Assembly: GCA_035648735.1 (NCBI GenBank)
Contig: DASRKX010000120.1
Coordinates: 1 to 64,000, forward strand
Reading direction: 5' to 3'
DNA: 64,000 nucleotides
Origin: REEB95 sp035648735
GTDB taxonomy: Bacteria > Pseudomonadota > Alphaproteobacteria > ATCC43930 > CGMCC-115725
Below, one piece after another: positions 1 through 7,660 of this stretch. The translations under genes and the position numbers were made by a program. Numbering within the stretch: position 1 is the stretch's first letter; each line of letters starts with the position of its first letter. The notes beneath the pieces are model-generated. The model saw only the letters and a program-made list of their open reading frames with translations, ran no database searches and was not told the origin of the DNA.

Positions 1-64
1 CTTGCCATCGGCGCGCTCTTGCCGTTATGTACCGCCGGCTTTCCGTAACATGCACGCCACAAAG

Positions 65-141
65 GCGCCCGTAGCTCAACTGGATAGAGCACCAGACTAC
101 GAATCTGGGGGTTGGGAGTTCGAATCTCTCCGGGCGCGCCA
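65..141 (+). tRNA. tRNA-Arg (anticodon ACG)
   Basis: A 77-nt cloverleaf can be drawn by eye. The acceptor strands are gcgcccg (65-71) and cgggcgc (131-137), followed by a G discriminator and an encoded CCA (139-141). The D arm carries the usual gctcaactggatagagc form. The anticodon stem ccaga/tctgg encloses the loop ctacgaa, giving anticodon ACG, which reads CGU/CGC/CGA arginine codons after A34-to-I deamination. The T loop is ttcgaat. The tRNA lies 15 nt before the DUF72 gene, so reading frames that begin inside it are not real starts. Confidence 0.97.
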
Positions 142-156
142 TTTACATATAGCGTG

Positions 157-915
157 ATGGAAATGCCGCCGCTCTTCATCGGCACCGCGGGCTGGAGCGT
201 GCCGACCGTCCATGCCGACCGGTTTCCCGACACCGGCAGCCACCTCGAGCGCTACGGCCGCCGGCTCAATGCGGTCGAGATCAATTCGTCGTTCTATCGG
301 CCACATCGGCGCGCAACCTACGAGCGCTGGGCGCGCAGCGTCCCCGCCGATTTCCGCTTCGCCGTAAAGGTGCCGAAGGCGATCACGCATGAGCGGCGGC
401 TGAAGGATTGCGACGATCTGCTTGATCGTTTCGCCGACGAGACCGCGGGCCTGGGCGCGAAGCTGGGCGTCCTGCTGGTGCAATTGCCGCCGAGTCTTGC
501 CTTCGACAAGACCGTGACTGCCCGCTTCTTCGATGCATTGCGACGACGGAGCGCCGCCGTTCTCGCCTGCGAGCCGCGCCATGCGAGCTGGTTCACGCCG
601 GAAGGCGCGGCGCTTCTGGCGAGGCTGCGCGTGGCACGCGTCGCCGCCGATCCGGCCCCCGCGCCGGGCGCGGGCCACCCCGGCGGCTGGGGTGGGCTCG
701 TCTACTATCGCCTGCACGGCTCGCCCGACATGTACTATTCGTCCTACGATTCCGACGCGCTCGCCGCGCTGATTCAGACGCTGGCCGCGCATCGCGCGGG
801 CGGCGCGACCGCTTGGTGCATCTTCGACAACACGGCGCGCTATGCCGCGACCGAGAACGCGCTGATTCTGGCGAATCTAGAACGAGGCTTACGCGCGGGC
901 CGTACGGCGTCCTAA
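157..915 (+). CDS. DUF72 (YecE-like) family protein
   Basis: A 252-aa cytosolic TIM-barrel-type protein of the DUF72/YecE family; its biochemical role is not established. Family motifs appear in order: IGTAGWS at the N terminus, EINSSFYRP, FAVKVPKAITHERRL, LVQLPPSL, CEPRHASW, YYRLHGSP and a C-terminal CIFDNTA. The frame stays open upstream into the tRNA, so the true start must lie after 141. The ATG at 157 (or 163, two codons later) places IGTAGWS at the expected distance from the N terminus. No strong Shine-Dalgarno is visible. Length is normal for the family. It stands between tRNA-Arg and a glycosyltransferase and gives no pathway hint. Confidence 0.88.
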   Translation: MEMPPLFIGTAGWSVPTVHADRFPDTGSHLERYGRRLNAVEINSSFYRPHRRATYERWARSVPADFRFAVKVPKAITHERRLKDCDDLLDRFADETAGLGAKLGVLLVQLPPSLAFDKTVTARFFDALRRRSAAVLACEPRHASWFTPEGAALLARLRVARVAADPAPAPGAGHPGGWGGLVYYRLHGSPDMYYSSYDSDALAALIQTLAAHRAGGATAWCIFDNTARYAATENALILANLERGLRAGRTAS

Positions 916-934
916 AGTCCCGGCAATACGACTT

Positions 935-939
935 AGGAG
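935..939 (+). promoter_or_regulatory. Shine-Dalgarno deciding a TTG start
   Basis: AGGAG lies 5 nt before a TTG codon at 945. The upstream part of this frame overlaps the DUF72 gene in another frame and has no better start, so this site fixes the N terminus of the following glycosyltransferase gene. Confidence 0.7.
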
Positions 940-944
940 TTCCC

Positions 945-1865
945 TTGACGAGCCCTCTCTCCGTCACCATCGTCAGCGCCGGCGACGTGGGCTATTTCCC
1001 GCTGCTGCAGGACCTCATCGGCTCGCTCCGGCGCGGCCTTGGCGACAAGCTGCCGCCGCTCTCGATCCTCGACATCGGCTTCAATGAGGAGCAGCGGCGC
1101 TGGCTCGCCGGGCTGGGTGCCACCGTGCATCCACTCGGCTGGGATTTGCCCTACCCGGCGCGTTCGCACCCGCCCAATTCCTTCAAGGTGCTGGCCGGGC
1201 GGCCGCATCTACCGAAGCACTTTCCCGGCCACGACATCTATCTATGGATCGACGCCGATTGCTGGGTGCAGGATTCCAGCGTGCTCGCGCTCTTCATCCG
1301 CGCCGCGGCGCAAGGCAAGCTCGCCATCGTGCCCGAGGTCGACCGCGGCTATTGGACCATCCACAAGCGACCGAAGCGCTGGGGCCAGAACCAAAAGGCC
1401 TTCGCCTGGGCCTTCGGGATGCGCGAAGGCTACCGCTACGGCCGCAACGCCATTCTCAACGCGGGTGTCTTCGCCCTGAAGGCCGACGCGCCGCATTGGC
1501 GGCTGTGGTCCGACAATTATGCCGCGGCGCTCAAACGCTTTCGCCTCAGCCCCTGGGCCTATGAGGGGAACATCAGCTTCTTCCTGTCGGACCAGACCTC
1601 GCTCAACCGCGCGGTCTATGCCCAGGGCGCGCCGGTGGCGCTGCTACCGGCCTATTGCAACTGGTTCTGCGGCAAGGGCACGCCGATGTTCGACGCCGCG
1701 ACGCGGCAGGTGGTCGAGCCGCACGAACCGCATCGGCCCCTCGGCATCGTTCATTTGGCCGGCGCCGGCATGAAGGAGCGCATCTGGAAGCTCGACACGC
1801 TGCAAGGCGGCAAAGTCGAGACGCGGCTGACCTACAGCGCGGTCAACGCCCTGCCCTCGGCGTGA
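945..1865 (+). CDS. Putative glycosyltransferase (GT8-like fold)
   Basis: A 306-aa protein that looks like a nucleotide-sugar transferase. It opens with a beta strand (SVTIVSAGDVGYFP) and a central YLWIDADCWVQD segment contains the DxD metal/nucleotide-binding motif. The C-terminal region has NAGVFALKA and GIVHLAG, similar to motifs of family 8 enzymes. The donor and acceptor cannot be read from sequence. The start is TTG 945, backed by AGGAG five bases upstream; no ATG is available near there. The 3' end overlaps the convergent small Cys-rich gene by 23 nt. There is no operon partner on this strand apart from the preceding DUF72 gene, 29 nt away. Confidence 0.72.
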   Translation: MTSPLSVTIVSAGDVGYFPLLQDLIGSLRRGLGDKLPPLSILDIGFNEEQRRWLAGLGATVHPLGWDLPYPARSHPPNSFKVLAGRPHLPKHFPGHDIYLWIDADCWVQDSSVLALFIRAAAQGKLAIVPEVDRGYWTIHKRPKRWGQNQKAFAWAFGMREGYRYGRNAILNAGVFALKADAPHWRLWSDNYAAALKRFRLSPWAYEGNISFFLSDQTSLNRAVYAQGAPVALLPAYCNWFCGKGTPMFDAATRQVVEPHEPHRPLGIVHLAGAGMKERIWKLDTLQGGKVETRLTYSAVNALPSA

Positions 1866-2070
1866 AATCGGCGCAGCCGTCGCGCGGCCCGGTGAAACGG
1901 TCGTGCTTCAGGCAGAGCCCATCCTCGCCGCGCACCGAGGCATAACCCGAGCTCAGCACGTTGAGGCCCGGCAGCGCGCGCTCGAGATAGGCCGGATCGT
2001 TGCGGAAATGGGTGCAGGAGCGGCAAAGTCGGGCCGCCCCCGCACCCCTCGCGGCAAGATCAGCGGACAA
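1843..2070 (-). CDS. Small cysteine-rich hypothetical protein
   Basis: A 75-aa protein with no assigned function. It has a CRSC pair near residues 16-19, a central SSGYASVRGEDGLC segment and a late DGCADF, so four cysteines lie in two clusters, which suggests a metal-binding or redox site. I recall similar short proteins with a Cx2C-HFRNDP start and a GYxSVRxxDGxC core in other alphaproteobacteria, always unnamed. Start is TTG at 2070-2068 with GGGAG four bases upstream. It overlaps the YeiH-family stop by 11 nt, a layout typical of translational coupling, and so is probably the last gene of the SAM-II-controlled unit. Its 3' end overlaps the convergent glycosyltransferase gene by 23 nt. Confidence 0.68.
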   Translation of the reverse strand: MSADLAARGAGAARLCRSCTHFRNDPAYLERALPGLNVLSSGYASVRGEDGLCLKHDRFTGPRDGCADFTPRAGR

Positions 2071-3448
2071 GGTTCTCCCAATGCGCGGCGAACACCGCCG
2101 CCGAGAGCAGCAGGCCGAGCGCCACGTTCACCACCACGCCCGAGGTGAAGGCGATGAAGGGCTTGGTGCCCGCCTTGGCGAGGTCGCGGAAGCGCGTGGT
2201 GAGCCCGATGCTGAGGAAGCAGAAGACGAAGGCCCAGCTGCGCAGATCCTTGATCGGCGCCACCAACTCCGGATTCACTGTCCTGTTGAAGTCGGCGAGG
2301 CTGTAACTCGTCGTCACCAGCGTGACGATCACCGAGGCGATGACGAAGCCGATCACGAATTTCGGGAAGCGCCACCAGATCTGGGCGACATCGGTCTTCT
2401 TGCCGGGCACCTTTTCCCATCGCGTGGTCGCCACCACGGCGAGAACGAAGGCCCAGATGCCGATCCACACGTCGCGGCCGACCACCTTCATCAGCGTGAA
2501 AGCCCAGACCGCCTGATCGCCGGTGCCCGCGACGACGCCGCGCGCGGCGAGATCGCCATAGGTCTGCGCCGCGGCGAAGCCGGCCGCGTCGGCGAACTCG
2601 CTGGTGCCGATCCAGGCGCCGCCGACGCCCGACGGCAGATGCAGCGCCTGCGCCGCGAAGGGCAGCACGAAAATCATGACGATCGCCCATAGGATGACCA
2701 GGGTGATGGCGATCGGCGCGTATTCCTTCCGGGCGCCGACCGCGCCGGCCGCGGCGATCGCCGCCGAGACGCCGCACACCGCGCCGCCGACGCCGAGAAC
2801 GGCGGCGAGCTGCCTGTCCAGCCCGATCCGCACCGACACCCAGTAGATCACGAAGAAGGTGACGAGCGAGACGATCGAGGCCTGGAAGATGGCGACCGGC
2901 CCCGCCCAGATGATGAGGGTGAAGGGCAAGGTGGCGCCCAGCAACACGATGCCGGTCTTGACGTAGAACTCGACGCGGAATCCCGAATCGAGCCAGCGCG
3001 GCAGGCCGCCGAGGTTGGAGATCGCAAGGCCGAGCACCAGCCCGACCAGCGGAACCTCGATGTTGTAGTAGTTCGCCGTCTGCCATTGTCCGACGATGAA
3101 GACGGCGATCGACAGGACGTAGAGCAGGATGAAGGACGGGATGAATTCGCGTGCCTTATGGCCCAGCGCGTTCAGCGCCAGCGAGAACACCACGACCCAG
3201 CCGGCGAACTGGGCGACATAGCGCACCCAGTTGGCGGCGAAATGGGCGCCGAGCTGGGCGCCGGTCGTCCATTTCGGCGGCGTCACCGCGATCCACTTGA
3301 TGCTCGACCCGTTGGCGAAAAGCACGTAGCCGACGAGGACAATGCCGAGGCCGAGCCAGATCGCCCACCAATCTTCCTTGCGCCAGAGCTCGGCCCAGCC
3401 GGAGCGTGGGGTTTCGACCAGTTCCTTGTTGAATTCGGTGTCGCTCAT
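2060..3448 (-). CDS. YeiH-family (UPF0324) putative sulfate exporter
   Basis: A 462-aa inner-membrane protein with about 11-12 hydrophobic segments, longer than the common 330-350 aa members. A roughly 110-residue N-terminal extension contributes two extra membrane helices and a Trp-rich cytosolic start. The family core is clear: YVKTGIVLLGA, a glycine-rich VLGVGGAVCGVSAAIA segment, and the late FCFLSIGLTTRF. Family members are annotated as putative sulfate exporters from limited evidence; the substrate is unproven. ATG start at 3448 with GAGAGGAAA upstream. It lies 31 nt after the 73-aa gene and overlaps the Cys-rich gene. A SAM-II aptamer upstream suggests a sulfur-related role. Confidence 0.85.
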   Translation of the reverse strand: MSDTEFNKELVETPRSGWAELWRKEDWWAIWLGLGIVLVGYVLFANGSSIKWIAVTPPKWTTGAQLGAHFAANWVRYVAQFAGWVVVFSLALNALGHKAREFIPSFILLYVLSIAVFIVGQWQTANYYNIEVPLVGLVLGLAISNLGGLPRWLDSGFRVEFYVKTGIVLLGATLPFTLIIWAGPVAIFQASIVSLVTFFVIYWVSVRIGLDRQLAAVLGVGGAVCGVSAAIAAAGAVGARKEYAPIAITLVILWAIVMIFVLPFAAQALHLPSGVGGAWIGTSEFADAAGFAAAQTYGDLAARGVVAGTGDQAVWAFTLMKVVGRDVWIGIWAFVLAVVATTRWEKVPGKKTDVAQIWWRFPKFVIGFVIASVIVTLVTTSYSLADFNRTVNPELVAPIKDLRSWAFVFCFLSIGLTTRFRDLAKAGTKPFIAFTSGVVVNVALGLLLSAAVFAAHWENLVR

Positions 3449-3479
3449 AATATTTCCTCTCGTTGCAAGGGACCGTCGC

Positions 3480-3701
3480 TCAAGCCGCGAGGCAGGGCGA
3501 AATCCGGTCGATCAATTTTGCCTGCGCGCGGGCGACCACCCGCCGGAGCGCCTCCCGACTGACGCCGTCGCGGCGCATCACCGCCTGCACCAATGGATCG
3601 GCCAGCACCTCGCAGAGCGGAGGCTCGATACCCGCAATCCCCCAGGGTTGACGTTCGTGGACGGCGCCCGGGACGTCCGGCAGCGTGAACTTGCGATACA
3701 T
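3480..3701 (-). CDS. 73-aa hypothetical protein in SAM-II leader operon
   Basis: A small, probably cytosolic protein without a recognised domain. It starts MYRKFTLPDVP, has a proline-rich first half with VHERQPWGIAG, and a helical second half (VLADPLVQAVMRRDGVSREAL) that resembles short helical proteins I have seen unnamed in other alphaproteobacteria. Two cysteines are present, in PPLCEVL and near the C terminus. ATG at 3701 with GAGG about nine bases upstream. It is the first full-length gene after the SAM-II riboswitch and leader ORF, 31 nt before the YeiH-family gene. Cotranscription and a shared role in sulfur homeostasis are inferred from position only. Confidence 0.65.
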   Translation of the reverse strand: MYRKFTLPDVPGAVHERQPWGIAGIEPPLCEVLADPLVQAVMRRDGVSREALRRVVARAQAKLIDRISPCLAA

Positions 3702-3749
3702 GGATTTGGTCCTCTCGAAACACGGGATGTGCGGAAAGCGCGGCGCGGG

Positions 3750-3815
3750 TCAGGCGCGGCGACAACCGGCAAGGCGCGTGGCGAGAGAGTTGGGCGGAAA
3801 ATGAGTCGAACGCAT
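3750..3815 (-). CDS. Short leader ORF (21 codons) after SAM-II aptamer
   Basis: An ATG at 3815 with a strong GAGGAG six bases upstream opens a 21-codon frame ending in TGA at 3750. The peptide starts MRSTHFPPNS and ends LAGCRRA, so it contains one cysteine followed by two arginines. It starts about 45 nt downstream of the aptamer, with a hairpin in between, and ends 48 nt before the next start. The Shine-Dalgarno is better than that of the 73-aa gene, which argues for real translation. It could be a regulatory uORF or a chance frame; no homologue is known to me. Confidence 0.45.
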   Translation of the reverse strand: MRSTHFPPNSLATRLAGCRRA

Positions 3816-3844
3816 GGGTTGCTCCTCGGTCTCGGTGACGGGGC

Positions 3845-3862
3845 CCACGGATCGCTCCGTGG
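3845..3862 (-). promoter_or_regulatory. Hairpin between SAM-II aptamer and leader ORF
   Basis: A perfect 7-bp stem, ccacgga/tccgtgg with loop tcgc, directly follows the aptamer in the direction of transcription. No T-run follows, so it is not a classical terminator. It sits about 15 nt before the GAGGAG of the leader ORF and could belong to the expression platform. Confidence 0.45.
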
Positions 3863-3914
3863 CGCTTTAGCGGTTGGTGACGCGGCGCAAGCTGCCCTTC
3901 AAATTCCGCGCGGC
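3861..3914 (-). promoter_or_regulatory. SAM-II-like riboswitch aptamer
   Basis: Read on the minus strand, the RNA has the ordered SAM-II elements: a P1 5' strand CGCGG, the loop AAUUUGAA, a CUUGC just before the P1 3' strand CCGCG, then UCACCAAC and the signature GCUAAAG. These match the SAM-II consensus features I know from alphaproteobacterial met genes (AUUUGA loop, CUUGC, GCUAAA at the pseudoknot). The P1 strands pair over 5 bp; the pseudoknot pairing is only about 3 bp by eye. A promoter lies 31 nt upstream. The regulated genes would be the 73-aa protein, the YeiH-family exporter and the Cys-rich protein. Confidence 0.72.
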
Positions 3915-3944
3915 AGCAATCTCACGATTGCCGCCGTGAAACGA

Positions 3945-3972
3945 ACTCTAATTACACAATTTATTGAGTCAA
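3945..3972 (-). promoter_or_regulatory. Predicted sigma-70 promoter of the SAM-II/YeiH unit
   Basis: On the minus strand TTGACT (3972-3967) and TAGAGT (3950-3945) are separated by 16 nt in an AT-rich stretch that stands out from the GC-rich surroundings. Initiation would fall near 3938, about 24 nt before the aptamer. It lies 20 nt beyond the stop of the dehalogenase-like gene, so the YeiH unit probably has its own promoter. Confidence 0.6.
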
Positions 3973-3991
3973 GATATTTATTGAACAGTAT

Positions 3992-4873
3992 TTATGTCGT
4001 GAAAAAGGCTTTCAGTTCCTCGGCGGTTTCCTCGGGCGCCTCGTCCGGCACGTAATGGCCGCTCGGCAACGCCGCACCCCGCCGGATATCGGCGCAGTAG
4101 TCGGCCCAGACTTCCATCGGCTTGTGGTTGCGCCCGACACCGCCCTTGGCGCCCCACAGCAACAGCACCGGGCATTCGACCTTGCGGCCGGCGGCGACAT
4201 CGGCGGCATCCATCGCGAGGTCGATGCCGAAGGTGGCGCGGTAGTCCTCGCACATGCCGTGCCGGGTCGCCGGATTCTTGAAGCAGCGGATGTATTCCGC
4301 GAGCGCCTCGGGCGCGAAGAATTCGAGGCCGTCCGGCCCCTTGCCGAGCTTTTTGCGGATGTAGAATTCGGGATCGGCGCCCATCATCCGCTCCGGCAGG
4401 TCGAAGGGCTGCGCCATGAAGAACCAGTGCCAGGAGAACAGGCCCCAGGCGCGGGTGACATGGGTCAGCAGATGATGCGTCGGCATGATGTCGATCAGCG
4501 CCGCGCGCGCGATCTTGTCCGGGTGATCGAGGCACATCCGGTGCAGCACGCGCGCGCCGCGGTCGTGCCCGGCGGCACAGAAGCGGTCGAAGCCGAGCTT
4601 GGCCATGACCGCGACGTTGTCCTGCGCCATCGCGCGGAAGGAATAATTGGCGTGGTTCTCGCCGTCGGGCGGCTTGGATGAATCGCCGTAGCCGCGCTGA
4701 TCGGTGCAGACCACCGTGAAATCGCGCGCCAGCGCCGGCGCCACCAGATGCCAGCAGACATGGGTGAAGGGATTGCCGTGCATCAGCAGCACCGGCGGCC
4801 CCTTGCCGCCGTGAACCGTCACGATGCGCGCGCCGCCGGTCTCGATCTCGGTGCGGGTGAAGCCCTCGAACAT
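3992..4873 (-). CDS. Haloacetate (fluoroacetate) dehalogenase-like alpha/beta hydrolase
   Basis: A 293-aa cytosolic alpha/beta-hydrolase closest to the fluoroacetate dehalogenase/DehH1 group, which hydrolyses haloacetates to glycolate and halide. Visible signature residues keep the spacing of the characterised enzyme: nucleophile D104 in GHDRGARV with R105 and R108, D128 in ALIDI, the halide-pocket H149-W150 in SWHWFF, a tyrosine near 211, and catalytic H273 in SGHYVPDEAP. The oxyanion HGNPF is at 32-36. ATG at 4873 with AGGAG upstream; the longer open frame into the permease gene is ignored. It is eight bases after the ABC permease stop, so it is the last gene of the transporter operon. Epoxide hydrolase activity is an alternative. 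Confidence 0.82.
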   Translation of the reverse strand: MFEGFTRTEIETGGARIVTVHGGKGPPVLLMHGNPFTHVCWHLVAPALARDFTVVCTDQRGYGDSSKPPDGENHANYSFRAMAQDNVAVMAKLGFDRFCAAGHDRGARVLHRMCLDHPDKIARAALIDIMPTHHLLTHVTRAWGLFSWHWFFMAQPFDLPERMMGADPEFYIRKKLGKGPDGLEFFAPEALAEYIRCFKNPATRHGMCEDYRATFGIDLAMDAADVAAGRKVECPVLLLWGAKGGVGRNHKPMEVWADYCADIRRGAALPSGHYVPDEAPEETAEELKAFFTT

Positions 4874-4881
4874 GGATTCTC

Positions 4882-6603
4882 CTAGCCGGCCTGGCGCGGC
4901 CCGCCCTGGCGCAGCGCCGGGACCACGCGATTGGCGAAGGCGACGACGGCGAAGGTGATGACCAGCAGCGTCAACCCCAGGACCGCGATCAGCCCGAGAT
5001 CGCCGCTCTCGTTGAGATCGTAGATCAGCACGGAAACCAGCTTGGTCTTGGCCGTCGTCAGCATGATGGTGGCCGACAGCTCGCGGATGGCGCCGATGAA
5101 GATAAAGCACCAAGTGGCGACGACCGAGGTGGCGATGAGCGGCGCGGTGATCGAGGCGAGCGCCCTAAGTCGCGTCGCGCCGAAGATGCGGCTCGCCTCC
5201 TCGAGCTCCGGATGGAGGCCGAGGAGCGCGGCCTCGATCTGCTGATAGGCCGCCGGCAACTCGATGGTGACGAAGGCAAGCAGCAGGATCCACGGCGTGC
5301 CGTAGAGCACGAAGGGCGGACGCGTGTAGCTGAGGAACAGGCCGACGCCGAGCACGATGCCGGGAATGGCGACCGGCGCGGTGGCAAGCGTCGCCAGCGC
5401 CCGCGCGCCGGGGAAGGTGCGCCGCGCCGCCAGCGAGGCGACGGCGAGCGCCAGGATCGCGCCCCCCGTCGCCGCGGCGAAGCCGATGGTGAAGGTGTTG
5501 AAAAAGGCGCGACGGGATTCCGGAAATTCGAAAAAGATCCAATGGTAGTTGTAGAGCGTCAGCTTCGACCAGATCAGCGGGTCGGAGGCGGTGCGCAGGA
5601 AGGACGCCTTGAGCAGCGCCGCATAGGGCAGTAGCACGGTCAGCGCCAGCACCGCCGCCGCGAAGGCGAGCGCCACCCACCGGCCGCGGCCGAGCGCGAT
5701 GCGCCGCGCGGCGCCGCTCTTGCCGCCAACCACCGTGTATTGCCGCCGGCCGAGCAGGCGCCGCTGCAATTGCAGCAGCGCCACGGTCAGCAGCAGCAGG
5801 GGTAGCGCCGCCGCCGCCGCCAATTGCGGGTTGGACGGATATTGGAACAGGCTCCATATCTTCGTGGTGATGACGTGGAATCCCGAGGGCAGCGCCAGGA
5901 TGGCGGGCGCCCCGAACTGGGTCATCGCCTGTAGGAAGGCGATGAGGGCGCCGGCGAGCATCGACGGCAGCACCATCGGCAGCACGATGCGGCGCAGCGT
6001 GTGCCAGCTGCCGCCGCCGAGAATGGCGGAGGCGTCCTCGAGGTCGCCGGGGATGCGCTCGATGGCGTTAGCGAGCAGCACGAAGACGTAAGGGAACGCA
6101 TAGCACGCCATGACGAAGGCGAGCCCGGCCGCCGTGTAGATGTTGAAGAGATTGTCGTAGGGGCCGAGGCCGAGGAGCGATTGATAGAGCTGGTTCAGCA
6201 TGCCGGCGGTGGGCGCGGCGAGAATCTCCCAGGCGATGGCGCCGAGGAAGGGCGGCGTGACGAAGGACGCCGTCACCAGCACGCGGATCGTCCGCCGCAG
6301 CGGCATGTCGGTGCGCGCCACCAGCCAGGCGAGCGGTGCCGCCACCGTCACCGAGCCCAACGCGACCGCGAGCGAAATCCAGAACGTCGTGAGGAACGGG
6401 CCGATGAAGGACGGATCGGTGAAGACACGCAGGAAATTGCCGAAGGTGAAGCCGCCGTCCTTATCGGTGAAAGCGTAATAGCCGAGCCAGCCCAGCGGCA
6501 GCAGGACAAGGCCGCAGAGCAGCAGCGCCAGCACGACGAAGATCGGCAGCGACAGGTCCAGCTGCCAGCCGCGTGCCGGCGCCGCCGGAACGGATAGGTT
6601 CAC
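4882..6603 (-). CDS. ABC transporter permease, ferric-iron (FbpB/AfuB) type, fused double domain
   Basis: A 573-aa inner-membrane permease made of two fused six-helix halves. The first half (about 1-280) ends with the EAA-like DLEDASAILGGGSWHTLRRI loop and the second (about 300-570) with ELEEASRIFGATRLRALASI. These loops contact the ATPase. This architecture is typical of the Fe3+/2-aminoethylphosphonate/thiamine importer group. It starts with GTG at 6603, which overlaps the binding-protein stop in a GTGA, so the two are translationally coupled. Order in the operon is ATPase, binding protein, permease, hydrolase. The substrate cannot be fixed from sequence. Confidence 0.9.
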   Translation of the reverse strand: MNLSVPAAPARGWQLDLSLPIFVVLALLLCGLVLLPLGWLGYYAFTDKDGGFTFGNFLRVFTDPSFIGPFLTTFWISLAVALGSVTVAAPLAWLVARTDMPLRRTIRVLVTASFVTPPFLGAIAWEILAAPTAGMLNQLYQSLLGLGPYDNLFNIYTAAGLAFVMACYAFPYVFVLLANAIERIPGDLEDASAILGGGSWHTLRRIVLPMVLPSMLAGALIAFLQAMTQFGAPAILALPSGFHVITTKIWSLFQYPSNPQLAAAAALPLLLLTVALLQLQRRLLGRRQYTVVGGKSGAARRIALGRGRWVALAFAAAVLALTVLLPYAALLKASFLRTASDPLIWSKLTLYNYHWIFFEFPESRRAFFNTFTIGFAAATGGAILALAVASLAARRTFPGARALATLATAPVAIPGIVLGVGLFLSYTRPPFVLYGTPWILLLAFVTIELPAAYQQIEAALLGLHPELEEASRIFGATRLRALASITAPLIATSVVATWCFIFIGAIRELSATIMLTTAKTKLVSVLIYDLNESGDLGLIAVLGLTLLVITFAVVAFANRVVPALRQGGPRQAG

Positions 6604-7640
6604 GTGCCGAAATACTCGGCGTATTTCTGCTTGATCTCCTCCACCGCCCGGTCCTGCGCCACCGGATCGGCGGTGAAGGTCTTGAGAACGGCAAGCGGCA
6701 CGCGGCCGGCCGGCTCCTTGATGTCGGGATTGAAGGAACGCAGATTGCCCTCCGTCACCAGGAGCTGCTGGCCCTCGGCGGAGAAAAGATAGTTGATGAA
6801 CAGCCGCGCGGCGTTGGGATGTGCCGTCTGCACCATGACGCCGGCGGCGCCGGACACCAACGGCGTGCCCTCGATTGGATAGACGATCTTGATCGGCGCG
6901 CCGGTGGCGATGAGGAGCAGCGCGTTATATTCATTGCCGTCGAACATCACCGGCCGTTCGCCGAGCGCCAGCTTCTTGGGCGGTTCGGTCGAGGATTGCA
7001 CCTGCATGACCTGCTGCTCGCCGAGCTTCTTCAGGTAGTCCCAGCCCAGCGCCCGGCTCAACTCGAAGGTCGCGGTCATGATGTTGCCGCTGTAGCCGGG
7101 ATGCGCCTTGACGATCTTGCCCTTCCATTTGGGATCGAGCAGGTCGGCGTAGCTCTTGGGCGCCTCGGCATCGGTCAGGAGCTTGGTGTTGTAGCCGAGC
7201 ACCGACAGCGTGGCACGGTTGGCGGCGAAGAAGCCGTCGGGATCCTTTTGGTTGGCCGGCCATTTGCCGAGGTCGGCCGGCACATAGGCGGCGAGCCAGC
7301 CGCGCCGCTTGTAGTCGACCAGATTGCCTGCATCGGATGAATCGACCACGTCGCATTCGTGGATGCTGCTGCCGTATTCCTGCGTGATGCGCTGGTAGAT
7401 GCGCTCGGCGCCGGAGCGTTCGAGCTGCACCGTGATGCCGGGATATTTCTGCTCGAAGGCGTGCGACAGCTTCTGGGCCACCTGCAAATCGATCGAGGTG
7501 TAGAACGAGACCTTGCCTTCCTTCGTCGCCGCGGCCACGAGCGCGGGCGTTGTCGGGCTCGGCGGCGGGGCGGCGGCGAAGGCCGGTGCGGCGAGCACCA
7601 GCAGGCCGGTAGCCAGTAACGTGGCGGTGAATTTTTTCAT
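6600..7640 (-). CDS. ABC transporter periplasmic substrate-binding protein (FbpA-like fold)
   Basis: A 346-aa periplasmic binding protein of the family that includes iron(III) and phosphonate carriers. Residues 1-22 form a Sec signal peptide ending APAFA before AAPPPS. The mature part opens with KEGKVSFYTSID, then VQLERSGAERIYQRI, ECDVVDSSDAG, SYADLLDPKWKGKI and IVYPIEGTPLV, all in the FbpA order. I do not see the adjacent Tyr-Tyr pair that binds iron in classical FbpA, so another ligand (an organic acid or phosphonate) is possible. ATG at 7640 with GGAGG five bases upstream; the longer open frame inside the ATPase gene is discarded. It precedes the permease with a 4-nt overlap. Confidence 0.88.
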   Translation of the reverse strand: MKKFTATLLATGLLVLAAPAFAAAPPPSPTTPALVAAATKEGKVSFYTSIDLQVAQKLSHAFEQKYPGITVQLERSGAERIYQRITQEYGSSIHECDVVDSSDAGNLVDYKRRGWLAAYVPADLGKWPANQKDPDGFFAANRATLSVLGYNTKLLTDAEAPKSYADLLDPKWKGKIVKAHPGYSGNIMTATFELSRALGWDYLKKLGEQQVMQVQSSTEPPKKLALGERPVMFDGNEYNALLLIATGAPIKIVYPIEGTPLVSGAAGVMVQTAHPNAARLFINYLFSAEGQQLLVTEGNLRSFNPDIKEPAGRVPLAVLKTFTADPVAQDRAVEEIKQKYAEYFGT

Positions 7641-7660
7641 GCTGTCCTCCCTGGGGATTT

